This document shows, piece after piece, positions 32,947 to 42,900 of a DNA stretch of 43,250 bases (its first letter is position 1; the number at the start of each line of letters is the position of its first letter). A program made the position numbers and the translations under genes. Below the pieces are notes generated by a model. That model was given only the letters and a program-made list of their open reading frames with translations. It was not told where the DNA came from and searched no databases. Location: positions 1-43,250 of the forward strand of contig CAIYYI010000321.1 in the NCBI GenBank assembly GCA_903930345.1, read 5' to 3'. The stretch comes from an uncultured Verrucomicrobiota bacterium. GTDB taxonomy: Bacteria; Verrucomicrobiota; Verrucomicrobiia; Limisphaerales; CAIYYI01.

Positions 32947-35793
32947 ATGAAATGGTTGTTCTATTTTCTCACAGCGATTTTAGCGTGGTCAGGCGAACCT
33001 CGCGTGGCGGTATGGGACCCGGAGCGGGGCACACGCGAGTTCCGGTTTAAGCTCGATCTCGTCCAGCTTGATGCTGCCGCATCCGCCTTGCAGGCCCGGC
33101 GTGTGACAACGGAACAGCTCGACGATCTTGCGGCGAAATATGATGTCCTGATCCTGCCTGGCGATTCCGTCCCTAAATCCGGCCTCACGGCGCTCCAGAC
33201 ATTCACCGATCAGGGCGGCGTGCTGGTGGCTCTGTCGGGGCGAATTCCATTTCTTGTGGCCATTGAAAAGGAGCCGGACGGATGGTGGACAATGGCACCA
33301 AAGAACCCGACATTTGCCTGGCAAACCGAGGCATTGCTCGGCCACCTTGGGCTCCGCTATGTTTTCAATGTCGGCATGCACGATCAGGGGGTGATGCACA
33401 CGGTCACACCGCTGCTGAAACAATATGTGCCCGATGCCGCCGATCTCAGCCAGGGCAAGTTGGCTGGTAATTTCTTCGTTCCGACCGGCGGAGAAGTCTA
33501 TCCGCTTATCCGCAGTCGCCGCATTGACGGCGCAGATGTGATTCCCCAGCTCTATGTCGTGCAGAACGGAAAACGGCGGGAAATCATCGCCACCCTCGAT
33601 TCGTATCTCAAGGAAACGAAAACCCTGGTTGCCATGGCTCATCTGGCCGGAGATTTGCGCGATGGAACACTGATATTGACACCTGAGATGCGGGTGGAAC
33701 TTGCGGTGAAACCGCTGCCACCGTTGCGAAACCGCCTGCCCATCGGCAGCGTGGAGCCGGACAAGGCCACCCCGGTGATTCGATGGGGAAAATTTGATGG
33801 CTCCAGCTTCGACCTCGGTGCACCCTTGCCACCGTCGCTCGCGCCGGGCGCAACCGCCACCTTGCAGTTGCCGGCACGCGGCCCGGGCCTCCTCTTTTTG
33901 CGCGTCCGCGGCGCGTATGCCGCAAGCGGCTCCGGGCTGAGCGCAAAGTTTGGCAACACGATCGTGTGGAATGAATTGTTCACGTACCTGGATGCGGGCG
34001 GGTTGGGCAATATCAGCGCGCCCGATTTATCCGGTGTGGCGGCTGAATTCACACGGATTGTGTTTCTGCCACCGGATGACAAGGCAACGACATTGACCTT
34101 GGCTAATCCGGGCACGCAGCCGGTCTTTTTCGACGCCGTGCAGATCGAACAGCGCCCGCAGTCGTCACCGACGATGGTGATCGGGCTGAACGGGATGGCC
34201 GCCTTCGGAGGCAAAAACACTGTGCCGATGGAACTGACCAGGCAATGGGGTTCGATTCGGGCCAATATCCGCACGCAAACAGTGCTGGCACCGGACAAGC
34301 CAAACCAGTTTAAGAAAGCGGAGGAGAAGCTGGAGATGTATCTCGGCACAGGCGCGCCTGTTGAATTATTGTTCGAGGGCACGGCGGAATGGAGCGCGAT
34401 TTCTGAGGAACGTTTTAAGGCCGGACGCGGTCGGTCACACGTCGTTCCACCCGACAACACGCGGTACGCGGAAATCGTCTCACATTTCGTCAGGAAATAC
34501 GGCGCTCGGGTCGCCGCTTACGAATTGTGGAACGAGACCAACAGCCGCCAGTTCTGGCAAGGGACTTATGGGGAATACGTAGCCTTTTTCAAGGCGATGG
34601 CCGCTGAGATTCGGAAACACCAGCCGCGCGCAACCATCATCACCGGCGGCATGGCGGGGCCGAGCGAACCGTTCGTGATCGCCATGCAGGAGAGCGGCGC
34701 GCTCAAGCTCGCCGACCTGTTTGCGTTCCACGCCTATGCGGGCAAGTCGCCAGCTTGGGACATGACGTTCGGGATGCATGAGGGGTTCTGTTACTCGCGC
34801 GGGATTGACACTGAGATTTGCTGCAACGAGCAAGGTTTCCCGTGGCAAAACTCCGAGTGGTTCCAGCCGCCCCCCAATTTCACTCCGGCTGTGCAGGCCC
34901 GTTTGCTCGACATCGCGGTGGCACGGTTGCTGGCGAATGGCCTCACCAAACTCAGTGTCTTTCATGCGGGGGGAGACAAACATCCATACAGCCTGATTGA
35001 TGAGAACGGCCAGCCGCGTCCCGCATACGCCGTGATGGCGGACTATTTTGCCCTTTCCAAGGACGGTGGACGACGTCTCGACGTCTCGCTGATCAGCACC
35101 AACGGCCAACCATTGCGCGGTGTTTACGTTGCCGCTGCGACGCATGCCGACGGCGGTGTCTCTTTGGTGTTGAACCCGGCCGAGATCGATCGGTTCCATC
35201 CTCCCCTGCCGCCCGGTGACCCATCGCACTCCTTCACCAATCTGGACGGCTGGTCCTGGTTCTTCGGCAAAGCTGCGGTCAGCAATCGCGTTGCTGTCGT
35301 CACCCCGGGGGTGGACAAAACCTATGCCGGTTTTTTCAAGAGTTTCGATGTTGACCTTGACAGGTTCCCGCTCCTCGAAGTCAGCGTCCCGGAGTGCCGG
35401 AGCACATGGAGCCTCAGCATTAAGCAGCCCGATAAGAAGGAAACCATTCTTTTCACCGATCAGAAAGCGGGCACTATGAAAGTGGACTACCGTGCGTTGC
35501 TCGGGCGGCATGGAGAGTTTGGCGGCGAGCTTTCTTTCCGCGTTTCTGGAAAAACCGCCATCGCACACGTGAAATTCCACTCTGCGCCTGGAGCCTCTCC
35601 ATGGGTCCGGCCCACGTTGCCCTCTCCCGCTCCGCTACCCGTTATTCTACGCCTGCCCTGGAACACTCCCTTCGCTCGTGTCAGCGGTGCGGACGCGAGT
35701 CTCACGCAGCAAAACGGATGGGCCGAACTCCATGTCAACCTCACCGGACGCAGCCTGCTGCGTATCACGCCCGATGAAACACGGAAGAAATAG
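32947..35793 (+). CDS. Large secreted protein: amidotransferase-like domain plus GH-A-like glycosidase barrel
   Basis: The ATG at 32947 gives 948 residues with a short signal peptide (MKWLFYFLTAILAWSG). Residues about 18-245 resemble the class I glutamine-amidotransferase-like fold used non-catalytically in some glycosidases (AAKYDVLILPGDSVPKSG, LQTFTDQGGVLVALSG). A beta-sandwich follows (about 258-405). A (beta/alpha)8 barrel covers about 410-720 with acid/base Glu530 in ELWNETN and nucleophile Glu628 in CCNEQGF. The C terminus is beta-rich. The acid residues and spacing fit clan GH-A (GH39/GH5-like); the substrate is not known. An in-frame GTG at 32884 would add 21 residues before the signal peptide. 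The 176 bp before the start hold nothing that I recognise. The next gene starts within 10-49 bp of the stop, so these genes are probably cotranscribed. Confidence 0.78.
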   Translation: MKWLFYFLTAILAWSGEPRVAVWDPERGTREFRFKLDLVQLDAAASALQARRVTTEQLDDLAAKYDVLILPGDSVPKSGLTALQTFTDQGGVLVALSGRIPFLVAIEKEPDGWWTMAPKNPTFAWQTEALLGHLGLRYVFNVGMHDQGVMHTVTPLLKQYVPDAADLSQGKLAGNFFVPTGGEVYPLIRSRRIDGADVIPQLYVVQNGKRREIIATLDSYLKETKTLVAMAHLAGDLRDGTLILTPEMRVELAVKPLPPLRNRLPIGSVEPDKATPVIRWGKFDGSSFDLGAPLPPSLAPGATATLQLPARGPGLLFLRVRGAYAASGSGLSAKFGNTIVWNELFTYLDAGGLGNISAPDLSGVAAEFTRIVFLPPDDKATTLTLANPGTQPVFFDAVQIEQRPQSSPTMVIGLNGMAAFGGKNTVPMELTRQWGSIRANIRTQTVLAPDKPNQFKKAEEKLEMYLGTGAPVELLFEGTAEWSAISEERFKAGRGRSHVVPPDNTRYAEIVSHFVRKYGARVAAYELWNETNSRQFWQGTYGEYVAFFKAMAAEIRKHQPRATIITGGMAGPSEPFVIAMQESGALKLADLFAFHAYAGKSPAWDMTFGMHEGFCYSRGIDTEICCNEQGFPWQNSEWFQPPPNFTPAVQARLLDIAVARLLANGLTKLSVFHAGGDKHPYSLIDENGQPRPAYAVMADYFALSKDGGRRLDVSLISTNGQPLRGVYVAAATHADGGVSLVLNPAEIDRFHPPLPPGDPSHSFTNLDGWSWFFGKAAVSNRVAVVTPGVDKTYAGFFKSFDVDLDRFPLLEVSVPECRSTWSLSIKQPDKKETILFTDQKAGTMKVDYRALLGRHGEFGGELSFRVSGKTAIAHVKFHSAPGASPWVRPTLPSPAPLPVILRLPWNTPFARVSGADASLTQQNGWAELHVNLTGRSLLRITPDETRKK

Positions 35794-35841
35794 GGGCACC
35801 ACATGAATAATCCGGATGCATTCCCCAGTCCAATCTCGGTT

Positions 35842-38247
35842 ATGAAACAGGCTCTCCTCTTGCTGCCGATTCTGTGCCTCATCTCTGTGGGGCAGACTGC
35901 CGGCATGCCGCCACGGCCGACCCCTCCGATTAAGGACGCCTGGCAGATCGCCGGGGGCGCGATGAACGGCCCGGCCCGCGAGCCGGTGGATTGCGTCAAT
36001 CCCCTCATAGACAGCCACAAGTCGCGCTGGATATATTTCTCCTCCGCCTGCCGTCCGTTTGGAATGGTGAACCTCAGTCCCGACACGCGCACGGGCGGCG
36101 ACTGGATGAATGGCTACCTTTACGGCGACAAGAAAATCCGCTGCTTCAGCCACATTCACGACTGGCAATTATACGGCCTGGCGGTGCTGCCCGTGACCGG
36201 CGAGATGCGCGGGCACCTCGGCATGGATACTTACGCCTCCGAGTTTTCCCACGATGACGAGGTGGTGCGGGCGGGCTATCACAAGGTCTTGCTGCGCAGC
36301 TATGGGATCACGGCGGAACTCACGTCCACGACGCGCGTCGGGATGCATCGTTATGCATTTCCATCGGACAAGCCCGCGCACATCCTCTTCGACACCGGGG
36401 CGACCTTGATGGGCCCCATTGCCTCCAGCGAGGTGCGCCGGGTCAGCAACACTGAGCTTGCCGGGCACGCTGTCATGGCTCCCACGCAACGCCGGCCGAA
36501 GCCATTCACCGTCTATTTCGTGGCGCAGCTCAGCCAGCCGTTCGCGCATTTCGGGGGTTGGACAAATGGAGCGGTCTCAACCTCTGCGACTGGGCGCATC
36601 TCCGGCCCGGGCGCGGGGGCTTTCATCAGTTTCGGAACACCGCCGCGCGAAGCTGTCCTGCTCAAGACCGCGCTATCCTACACCAGCGAAGAGGGCGCGC
36701 GACGCAATCTTGCGGCGGAGTTGCCGCACTGGGACTTTGACCGCGTCGTGCGCGAATCGCGCGATGACTGGAACCGCTGGCTGGGCCGCATGGAAGTCGA
36801 GGGCGGCAGCGAGGCGCAGCGCGTGAAATTCTACACCGACCTTTGGCATGCGTTGCTGGGCCGGCGCATAGTGAGCGACGCGGACGGCCACTACTGCGAC
36901 ATGACCGGAAACGGCCCGGTGATTCGCCGCACGCGCCTCAGCCGAGCGGGGCAGCCGCTCTACACGCACCACAACTTCGATGCGCTCTGGGGCTCGCAGT
37001 GGAATCTGAACCTGCTCTGGTCCTTCGCCTACCCGGACGTGATGGACGCCTTCTGCAACACGATGGTGGACATGTTCAATAACGGCGGCCTCATTCCGCG
37101 CGGCCCGGCGGGCGGCAACTACACATTCGTGATGACGGGTGATCCGGCGGCGCCGTTTTTCGCCGCCGCCTACAACAAAGGCATTCGCGGTTTCGATGCG
37201 GAGCGCGCCTACGTTGGCCTCCGCAAGAATGCGCTGCCGGGGGGCATTCGCGATCACGCGGGCTACGAGCACGGCACAAATGCCAGCGGCGGCGGCATGA
37301 GCTACTACATTCAGAGGGGCTATGTGCCGGAAGGCATTGAAGGTAAGGGCATGCATCGGCAGGGGGCGGCCATGACCCTCGAGTACGCCTGGCAAGACTG
37401 GTGTCTGGCGCAATTCTCCCTCGCGCTGGGCCATCAGGCGGATGCCGGCTGGCTGCTCCGCCGCTCGGCCAATTACACGAATGTCTGGGACCCCAGCGTC
37501 CAGTGGATGCGCCCGCGTCGCAAGGACGGCACCTGGCTGCCGAAGTTCACGCCCGCAGGCCCCAATGCCGGCAAGGGCTTCGTGGAAGCCAACTCCGCGA
37601 TCTTCACGCATTTCGTGCCGCATGACCTGCCCGGCTTGATGCGCCTCTTCGGCGGACCGGAAAAATACGTGGCCTCGCTGGAAGGTCAGTTTGAGCGGGC
37701 CGCACCGTTTCGCTTCCTCGGTGAACACGGCAAACACGAACTGGCCTGGGTGGACTACGACAACCAACCCGGCGCACAGATGGCACATCTGTTCAACCTT
37801 GCCGGCGCGCCGTGGCTCAGCCAGAAGTGGGTGCGCGAGGTGAAGAGTCGGACCTTCGGCGACATTACACCCTTCGGCGGCTACAACGGTGACGAGGACC
37901 AGGGCCAGATGGGCGCGCTGGGCGTGTTGATGGCCATTGGTCTCTTTGATGTGCAAGGCGGCGCGGCGCTCAAGCCGACGTATCAGATCACCAGTCCGAT
38001 ATTCGATCGCGTGACGATTCACCTGGATCCGCGCTACTTTCCCGGGCGTTCGTTCAATATCACCACCCGCCAGAACAACGCCGCCAACTGTTATATCCAG
38101 TCTGCCAGGTTCAATGGCCGCCCGCTGGAGCAAGCTTGGTTTGCGCACGCGGAACTGGTGAAAGGCGGCACGCTGGAACTGGAACTTGGACCGGAGCCAA
38201 ACCGACACTGGGGCGGGAATCCCAGCGCCTCCAAAACCGATCAATGA
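35842..38247 (+). CDS. GH92 family (alpha-mannosidase-type) glycoside hydrolase
   Basis: The ATG at 35842 gives 801 residues with a signal peptide (MKQALLLLPILCLISVGQTA); the ATG at 35803 adds 13 polar residues. GH92 motifs run through the protein: RPFGMVNLSPDTRTGG, CFSHIHDWQLYG, RVKFYTDLWHALLGRR, YTHHNFDALWGSQWNLNLLW, GNYTFVMTGDPAAPFFAAAY, TLEYAWQDWCLAQF and GGYNGDEDQGQMGALGVL. Members are calcium-dependent inverting exo-enzymes, nearly all alpha-mannosidases. Glu514 in TLEYAW is in the place of the general acid, and Asp684/Asp686 in GDEDQG supply the likely base. The segment LWGSQWNLNLLW replaces the more common LWDT.R form. The stop overlaps the next start (ATGA). Export implies that mannose or a relative is released outside the cytoplasm. 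Confidence 0.92.
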   Translation: MKQALLLLPILCLISVGQTAGMPPRPTPPIKDAWQIAGGAMNGPAREPVDCVNPLIDSHKSRWIYFSSACRPFGMVNLSPDTRTGGDWMNGYLYGDKKIRCFSHIHDWQLYGLAVLPVTGEMRGHLGMDTYASEFSHDDEVVRAGYHKVLLRSYGITAELTSTTRVGMHRYAFPSDKPAHILFDTGATLMGPIASSEVRRVSNTELAGHAVMAPTQRRPKPFTVYFVAQLSQPFAHFGGWTNGAVSTSATGRISGPGAGAFISFGTPPREAVLLKTALSYTSEEGARRNLAAELPHWDFDRVVRESRDDWNRWLGRMEVEGGSEAQRVKFYTDLWHALLGRRIVSDADGHYCDMTGNGPVIRRTRLSRAGQPLYTHHNFDALWGSQWNLNLLWSFAYPDVMDAFCNTMVDMFNNGGLIPRGPAGGNYTFVMTGDPAAPFFAAAYNKGIRGFDAERAYVGLRKNALPGGIRDHAGYEHGTNASGGGMSYYIQRGYVPEGIEGKGMHRQGAAMTLEYAWQDWCLAQFSLALGHQADAGWLLRRSANYTNVWDPSVQWMRPRRKDGTWLPKFTPAGPNAGKGFVEANSAIFTHFVPHDLPGLMRLFGGPEKYVASLEGQFERAAPFRFLGEHGKHELAWVDYDNQPGAQMAHLFNLAGAPWLSQKWVREVKSRTFGDITPFGGYNGDEDQGQMGALGVLMAIGLFDVQGGAALKPTYQITSPIFDRVTIHLDPRYFPGRSFNITTRQNNAANCYIQSARFNGRPLEQAWFAHAELVKGGTLELELGPEPNRHWGGNPSASKTDQ

Positions 38248-39794
38248 TTTCCCTTATGAAAACTGACCGATCAACACCGAGGCCACCAGGCACGTGGAAT
38301 TGGATTAGGAAATACCTCTTCATTCTTGCCATACTGTCAATCGGTTCCGTGGTCCCCTCCATGGCGGTTGCGGCTTCCGTGGTCCACGACCTGACGCCGC
38401 TGCACGACGCCACGCGCGTTCTGGTAAATCCGCTCAAGGGCTGGTACCACCACTATCCCGATAACCACATCAACAAATACGAGCTCGCCCGCGATGCCGA
38501 CCTGCTGGAATTCCCAGGCATGGACCATCTCTACATCCGCCTCGCATGGGCCTACCTCGAGCCGAAGGAAAACCAGTTCGATTGGACGGTCATCGACCGG
38601 CTCGTCGATAAGTGGACAGCGCATGGGCTGGGCATTGCCTTTCGCATCAGCTGCAAGGAAACCGGCACGGACCGCATCGAACAGCAATTTGCCACCCCGC
38701 GCTGGGTCATGGAAGCCGGCGCGCAAGGCGGGTATTACCGGATGGGCAAGCCCACCGGCCCGGAAGGACCGTGGGAACCGGTGTTTGACGACCCCATCTT
38801 CCTGGCCAAGCTGGAAACCTTCCTGGCCGCCTTCGCGGCGCGGTACGACCGCCAGCCCTGGGTCCGCTACGTGGACATCGGCAGCATCGGCGACTGGGGC
38901 GAGGGACACTGTTGGGCCGGCAGCCGCAAGGAGTACGGGTTTGCCGCTCGCAAAAAGCACATTGACCTTCACCTCAAGCACTTCAAACACGCGCCCCTGA
39001 TGATATCGGACGACTTCGTGTATGCGTTGTCCAATCCGACCGAACGTGCCGCCCTGCATCAACACGTGCTGACCAATGGCATCAGCTACCGCGACGACAG
39101 CATTCTTGTGAATGGCTATCTGCAGGGCGTGAGCGACACCTTCACCGTGCGCAGCCCCCAGTTCTTCGCGGATGCGTATCCGAAAACCCCGACCGTGTTC
39201 GAGTTGGAACACTACGGCTCCGTCAAAAAACCGGGCAACTGGGAAGGGCGTCCCGACTTCGCCGTGGCCAAGTTTGGCAAGGGCAAGACCGGCCCGGACT
39301 ATTTCCGCGGGGCGCTCGGGCTCCTGCACGCGACCTACATCGGCTACCACGGTTACGCGCACGAATGGCTGGCGGACAATCCGGAGTTCACCCGCGAGAT
39401 GCTCAACCGCTGCGGCTACTGGCTTTTCCCGAAGTCCGTTGAATTGCCCGATTCCGTGGTTGCCGGGGCCACCATGCCGCTCACGTTGCGTATGGAAAAC
39501 CGCGGTGTGGCGCCGCCCTACGCCCCGTTCGAGCTGCGGGTGATGGTTTCGGGCGCTGGCACCAATCTGGTGCGCGTGCTGGCGACAGGCTGCAAGTCGT
39601 GGCTCCCGGGAGCGCCGGTCCAGTCACGGTATGAACTGGCTTTGCCGGCCGACCTCAAAGCCGGCACCTATGCTGTGGCCCTCGGCCTTTTCTACGTGAA
39701 CCAGGGTAAGACTCGCCCGGTGGAGTTCGCCCTGAAAGCGGCCACGCGCGACGCCCAAGGGTATTACCGAGTGGCCAGCATGGAGATCCGTTAG
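38244..39794 (+). CDS. Second secreted DUF4832-type glycosidase-like protein
   Basis: The ATG at 38244 overlaps the GH92 stop by 4 bp and gives 517 residues (an ATG at 38256 is also possible). A hydrophobic segment (YLFILAILSIGSVVPSMAVAA) exports it. The protein follows the paralogue at 12406 closely: VNPLKGWYHHYP, LYIRLAWAYLEPKENQFDW, IAFRISCKETG, YVDIGSIGDWGEGHC with Glu220 and VFELEHYGS with Glu322. The acid pair sits as in a clan GH-A barrel. A C-terminal beta-sandwich starts near 400. Direct coupling to the GH92 gene suggests that both act on the same glycan, which gives this copy a better functional context than the isolated one at 12.4 kb. The reaction is unknown. Confidence 0.8.
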   Translation: MISLMKTDRSTPRPPGTWNWIRKYLFILAILSIGSVVPSMAVAASVVHDLTPLHDATRVLVNPLKGWYHHYPDNHINKYELARDADLLEFPGMDHLYIRLAWAYLEPKENQFDWTVIDRLVDKWTAHGLGIAFRISCKETGTDRIEQQFATPRWVMEAGAQGGYYRMGKPTGPEGPWEPVFDDPIFLAKLETFLAAFAARYDRQPWVRYVDIGSIGDWGEGHCWAGSRKEYGFAARKKHIDLHLKHFKHAPLMISDDFVYALSNPTERAALHQHVLTNGISYRDDSILVNGYLQGVSDTFTVRSPQFFADAYPKTPTVFELEHYGSVKKPGNWEGRPDFAVAKFGKGKTGPDYFRGALGLLHATYIGYHGYAHEWLADNPEFTREMLNRCGYWLFPKSVELPDSVVAGATMPLTLRMENRGVAPPYAPFELRVMVSGAGTNLVRVLATGCKSWLPGAPVQSRYELALPADLKAGTYAVALGLFYVNQGKTRPVEFALKAATRDAQGYYRVASMEIR

Positions 39795-39851
39795 GCCTCG
39801 TGAAAAAGCAATACGAACATCGCCCAGCCCTCAACCGCTCCTGGAAGCGGG

Positions 39852-39865
39852 GGGGTGATCGCCCC
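39852..39865. promoter_or_regulatory. Third, variant copy of the G4/C4 palindrome
   Basis: GGGGTGATCGCCCC matches the core of the 2375 and 5901 sites (GGGGTGAACACCCC) at 12 of 14 positions and keeps the spacing between the G4 and C4 arms. It lies 51 bp before the ATG at 39917, in a promoter-like place, and is followed by TGTATT. Two Gs precede it, so the register is slightly ambiguous. Confidence 0.4.
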
Positions 39866-39916
39866 TGTATTCATTTTTCCGGTCACCGCGCAGCAAACCT
39901 ATTGGTTCCTTTTTGA

Positions 39917-42900
39917 ATGAAACCCTCCCGAGCCCGGATCCTTCCAGCCATCGCCCTCTTTGCCGCCGGTTTTCTGGGCGTCCTGTCAGCGCCAGCCGCC
40001 GACCAAACTCCGTCGCGCATTCAGGAGCTAAGCCTCAGGAATCCGAAAATGACCGACGGCGCCGAACAGCCCGACCATTGGACGCAAACATGGGTGGGTC
40101 AGGGCAAAATCAAAGTCACGCGCGACACGGCCACTTACCACTCGGCTCCGGCCTCGCTTGCGCTCGCAGCGGTGGAGGGCGCGGCGCACGCGCAGGTGTC
40201 GCAGAGTTTCGAGGTGAAAGGCGGCGCGAGGTTGAAACTCTCCGGCTGGGTCCGTGCCGACGGCGGCGCCAACGCCATGCTCGCGCTGCAAAGCTTCACC
40301 GCCGACTGGAAGGGGATTGATTTCAAGGTGGTGGGCAACGCCATCACCGGGCTGGACTGGCGCAAGGCCGAGGGCGAAGTCACTCTGCCCACCAATGCCG
40401 CCCGCGCGGCGGTGGTGCTGATGATCCAGGGGGCGGGCGTGGCCTGGCTGGATGACGCAAGTCTTGACGGCACCGATCCCGGCGCCGGCGCCCAACCCAG
40501 TTCTGTGGCGCGTCCCAAGCCCCAGGGGCCTCCCAAGGCGAAGCATTCCTGTGATCCCGCCGAAGGTTTCTACCCCGACTACCCGCAGGCATGGCGTCAG
40601 GTCCTGGACGGGCAACTCAAGCGCGCCAAACAGGGTCAGGCCGCAGTTGTTTTCCTGGGAGATTCTCTCGTGCAAGGCTGGAGCGAGCAACCGCGCTGGA
40701 AGGAGCACTACGCGAAGCTGGGTGCGGTCAACTTCGGCGTCGGCGGCGACGGCACCCCGCAGCTCCTCTACCGGATTAACCAGGGCATTTTCGACGGTTT
40801 GAACCCGAAAGTCGTCATGCTGTCCGTGGGCGTGAACAACGTCTGGCCCGGCTTCGACGCGGCGGACACGGTCAAAGGCATCCAGGCCGTGCTGGCGCGG
40901 CTGAAGGAGACATGCCCGCAGGCCAAAGTTCTTGTGCTGGGCAACACGCACTTCTTCGACCAGGGTGATGGCAAGAGCCGCCAGCGGGTACGCGCCATCA
41001 ACGCCGCCGTCGCGAAACTCGCCGATGACCAGCGGGTTCGGATCCTCGATTTCAGCGAGCAGATGCTCAGTGGCAGCGATGCGCTGAACTTGGAGCTTTA
41101 CGCCAAGGACAAGCTCCATCTCAGCGCCAAAGGTTACGAGCTCTGGGCGCGGGCGATGGACCCGGTGCTGGAGGACCTGCTCAAAGGTTCAATCGCTGCC
41201 TCTGAGTTGAAAGCGTTCTCCTGGGACTGGTCCCGCGCTCACGAATCGGTTCTCGACCTCTCCCGCTTCCTCGACGCGCCCGCCGGCCAGGGGGGCTATG
41301 TGCGCGTGCAAGACGGTCACTTCATCAAGGCTGATGGTTCCCGCCTGCGCCTCTGGGGCGTTAACCTTGCCTCCACCAGTTGTTTCCCACCCAAGGACCA
41401 GGCGCCGCGCATCGCGGAGGATCTGGCCAGGCTCGGCTTCAATATCGCGCGCTTCCATCATTTGGATGCCGACTGGGGGCAGTGCCTCTTCGTCAGCCAG
41501 ACCAACCACACGCGCGCCTTCGACACGAACAATCTCGACCGGCTTGATTTCTTCATCTCCGAACTGAAGAAACGGGGCATCTACACGAGCCTCACGATGA
41601 ACGTGCACCGCCAATTTAAGGAGGGCGACGGGGTGCGTGACTGGAAGATTCTTGGCATCGGCAAGGGGGCGACTTTTTTCAATCCTCGCCTCATCGAGCT
41701 GCAGCACGAGTTCACGCGCAACCTGCTCACGCATCGCAACCCCTACACCGGCGCCGAATATCGCCAGGAGCCGGCCATCATCACGATCGAGATGGTGAAT
41801 GAGAACTCGCTGCTCGAAGCGTGGACCCAGTGGCGCCTGGTCGGCCGTGATGACAAGGCGGGCGATTCCTGGTCGCCCATCCCGGTGAGCTACGACCGGG
41901 AGTTGACGGAACAATATAACGTCTGGCTCGCCAGGCATCGGACACCGGAGCAAGTCGCCGCCATTCGCAAGGAAGCCAGGGCCGCCGCGCAAGCGCTCAT
42001 TCCGCGGCTTGCCCCGAATGATTTCACCAACGCCACGGCGCTGCGTTTCCACTCCGAGGCGGAGTTCCTGATGGGCGTTGAGTCAAACTACTTCGCCGGT
42101 ATGAAACGGCTCATCCGCGACGAACTTGGCTGCCAGTCATTGCTCTCCGGGTCCGGCGACCACAACGACGGCTTCGCGGGTTACGCGCACATCCGCAGCA
42201 TGCTTCAGTTTGATGTGATTGACGGCCACGGCTACTGGCAACACCCGGAGATCGGCAAGGTCACCAGGACCAGGAACGACCCGATGGTCAACGACCCGCT
42301 CGACTCGACCTTCACCCAGTTCGCGCGCACCCCCGTCGCCGGCCGGCCGTTCACCATCTCCGAGGTGAACCATCCGTTCCCACACAAGTTCGGTGCCGAA
42401 GGCTACGTCGCGCTGACAGCGTATGCGCTATTTCACGACTGGGACGGCATCGTCTGGTTCGACTGGGAGCGCGGCCGGATGGGCGATCCCAAGCAGGGCT
42501 TGCCTCGCAACGGATGGTTTGATGTCAGTCAGGATCCAGTGAAGCTCGCCCAGCTCACCGCCGCCAGCCTGATGTGGCACCGCCACGATGTGGCCAAAGC
42601 CAGGGAGACGCTGGTCCGCACCTACACGCCCGACGAAACCATCGCGGCGATGCGCCTGGTGCAGTGGCAGCATCGCCCGTTCTTCAAGCCGGGCTTTGAG
42701 CTCACCACTCCGTTGGAGCACGCGACGCGGTGGCGGCTGGATGAAACCCACCCGGATACAGCCGAGGTTCGCCCGGCCAAATACCCCAATCCCTACGCGG
42801 GCAAACCTCCGTCCGAACTCGCCGCTGACACGGGCGAACTTCGCTGGCTCCACGCCGACCAGAAGCGGGGTGTCATCACCGTCTCCACCCCGCGCAGCCA

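Noticed and set aside
36673..38244. Long open frame on the minus strand (over 500 codons) opposite the GH92 gene
   Set aside because: It has no family resemblance and is rich in Ala, Arg, Val and His, as expected for the antisense of GC-rich coding DNA. The plus strand encodes clear GH92 motifs.
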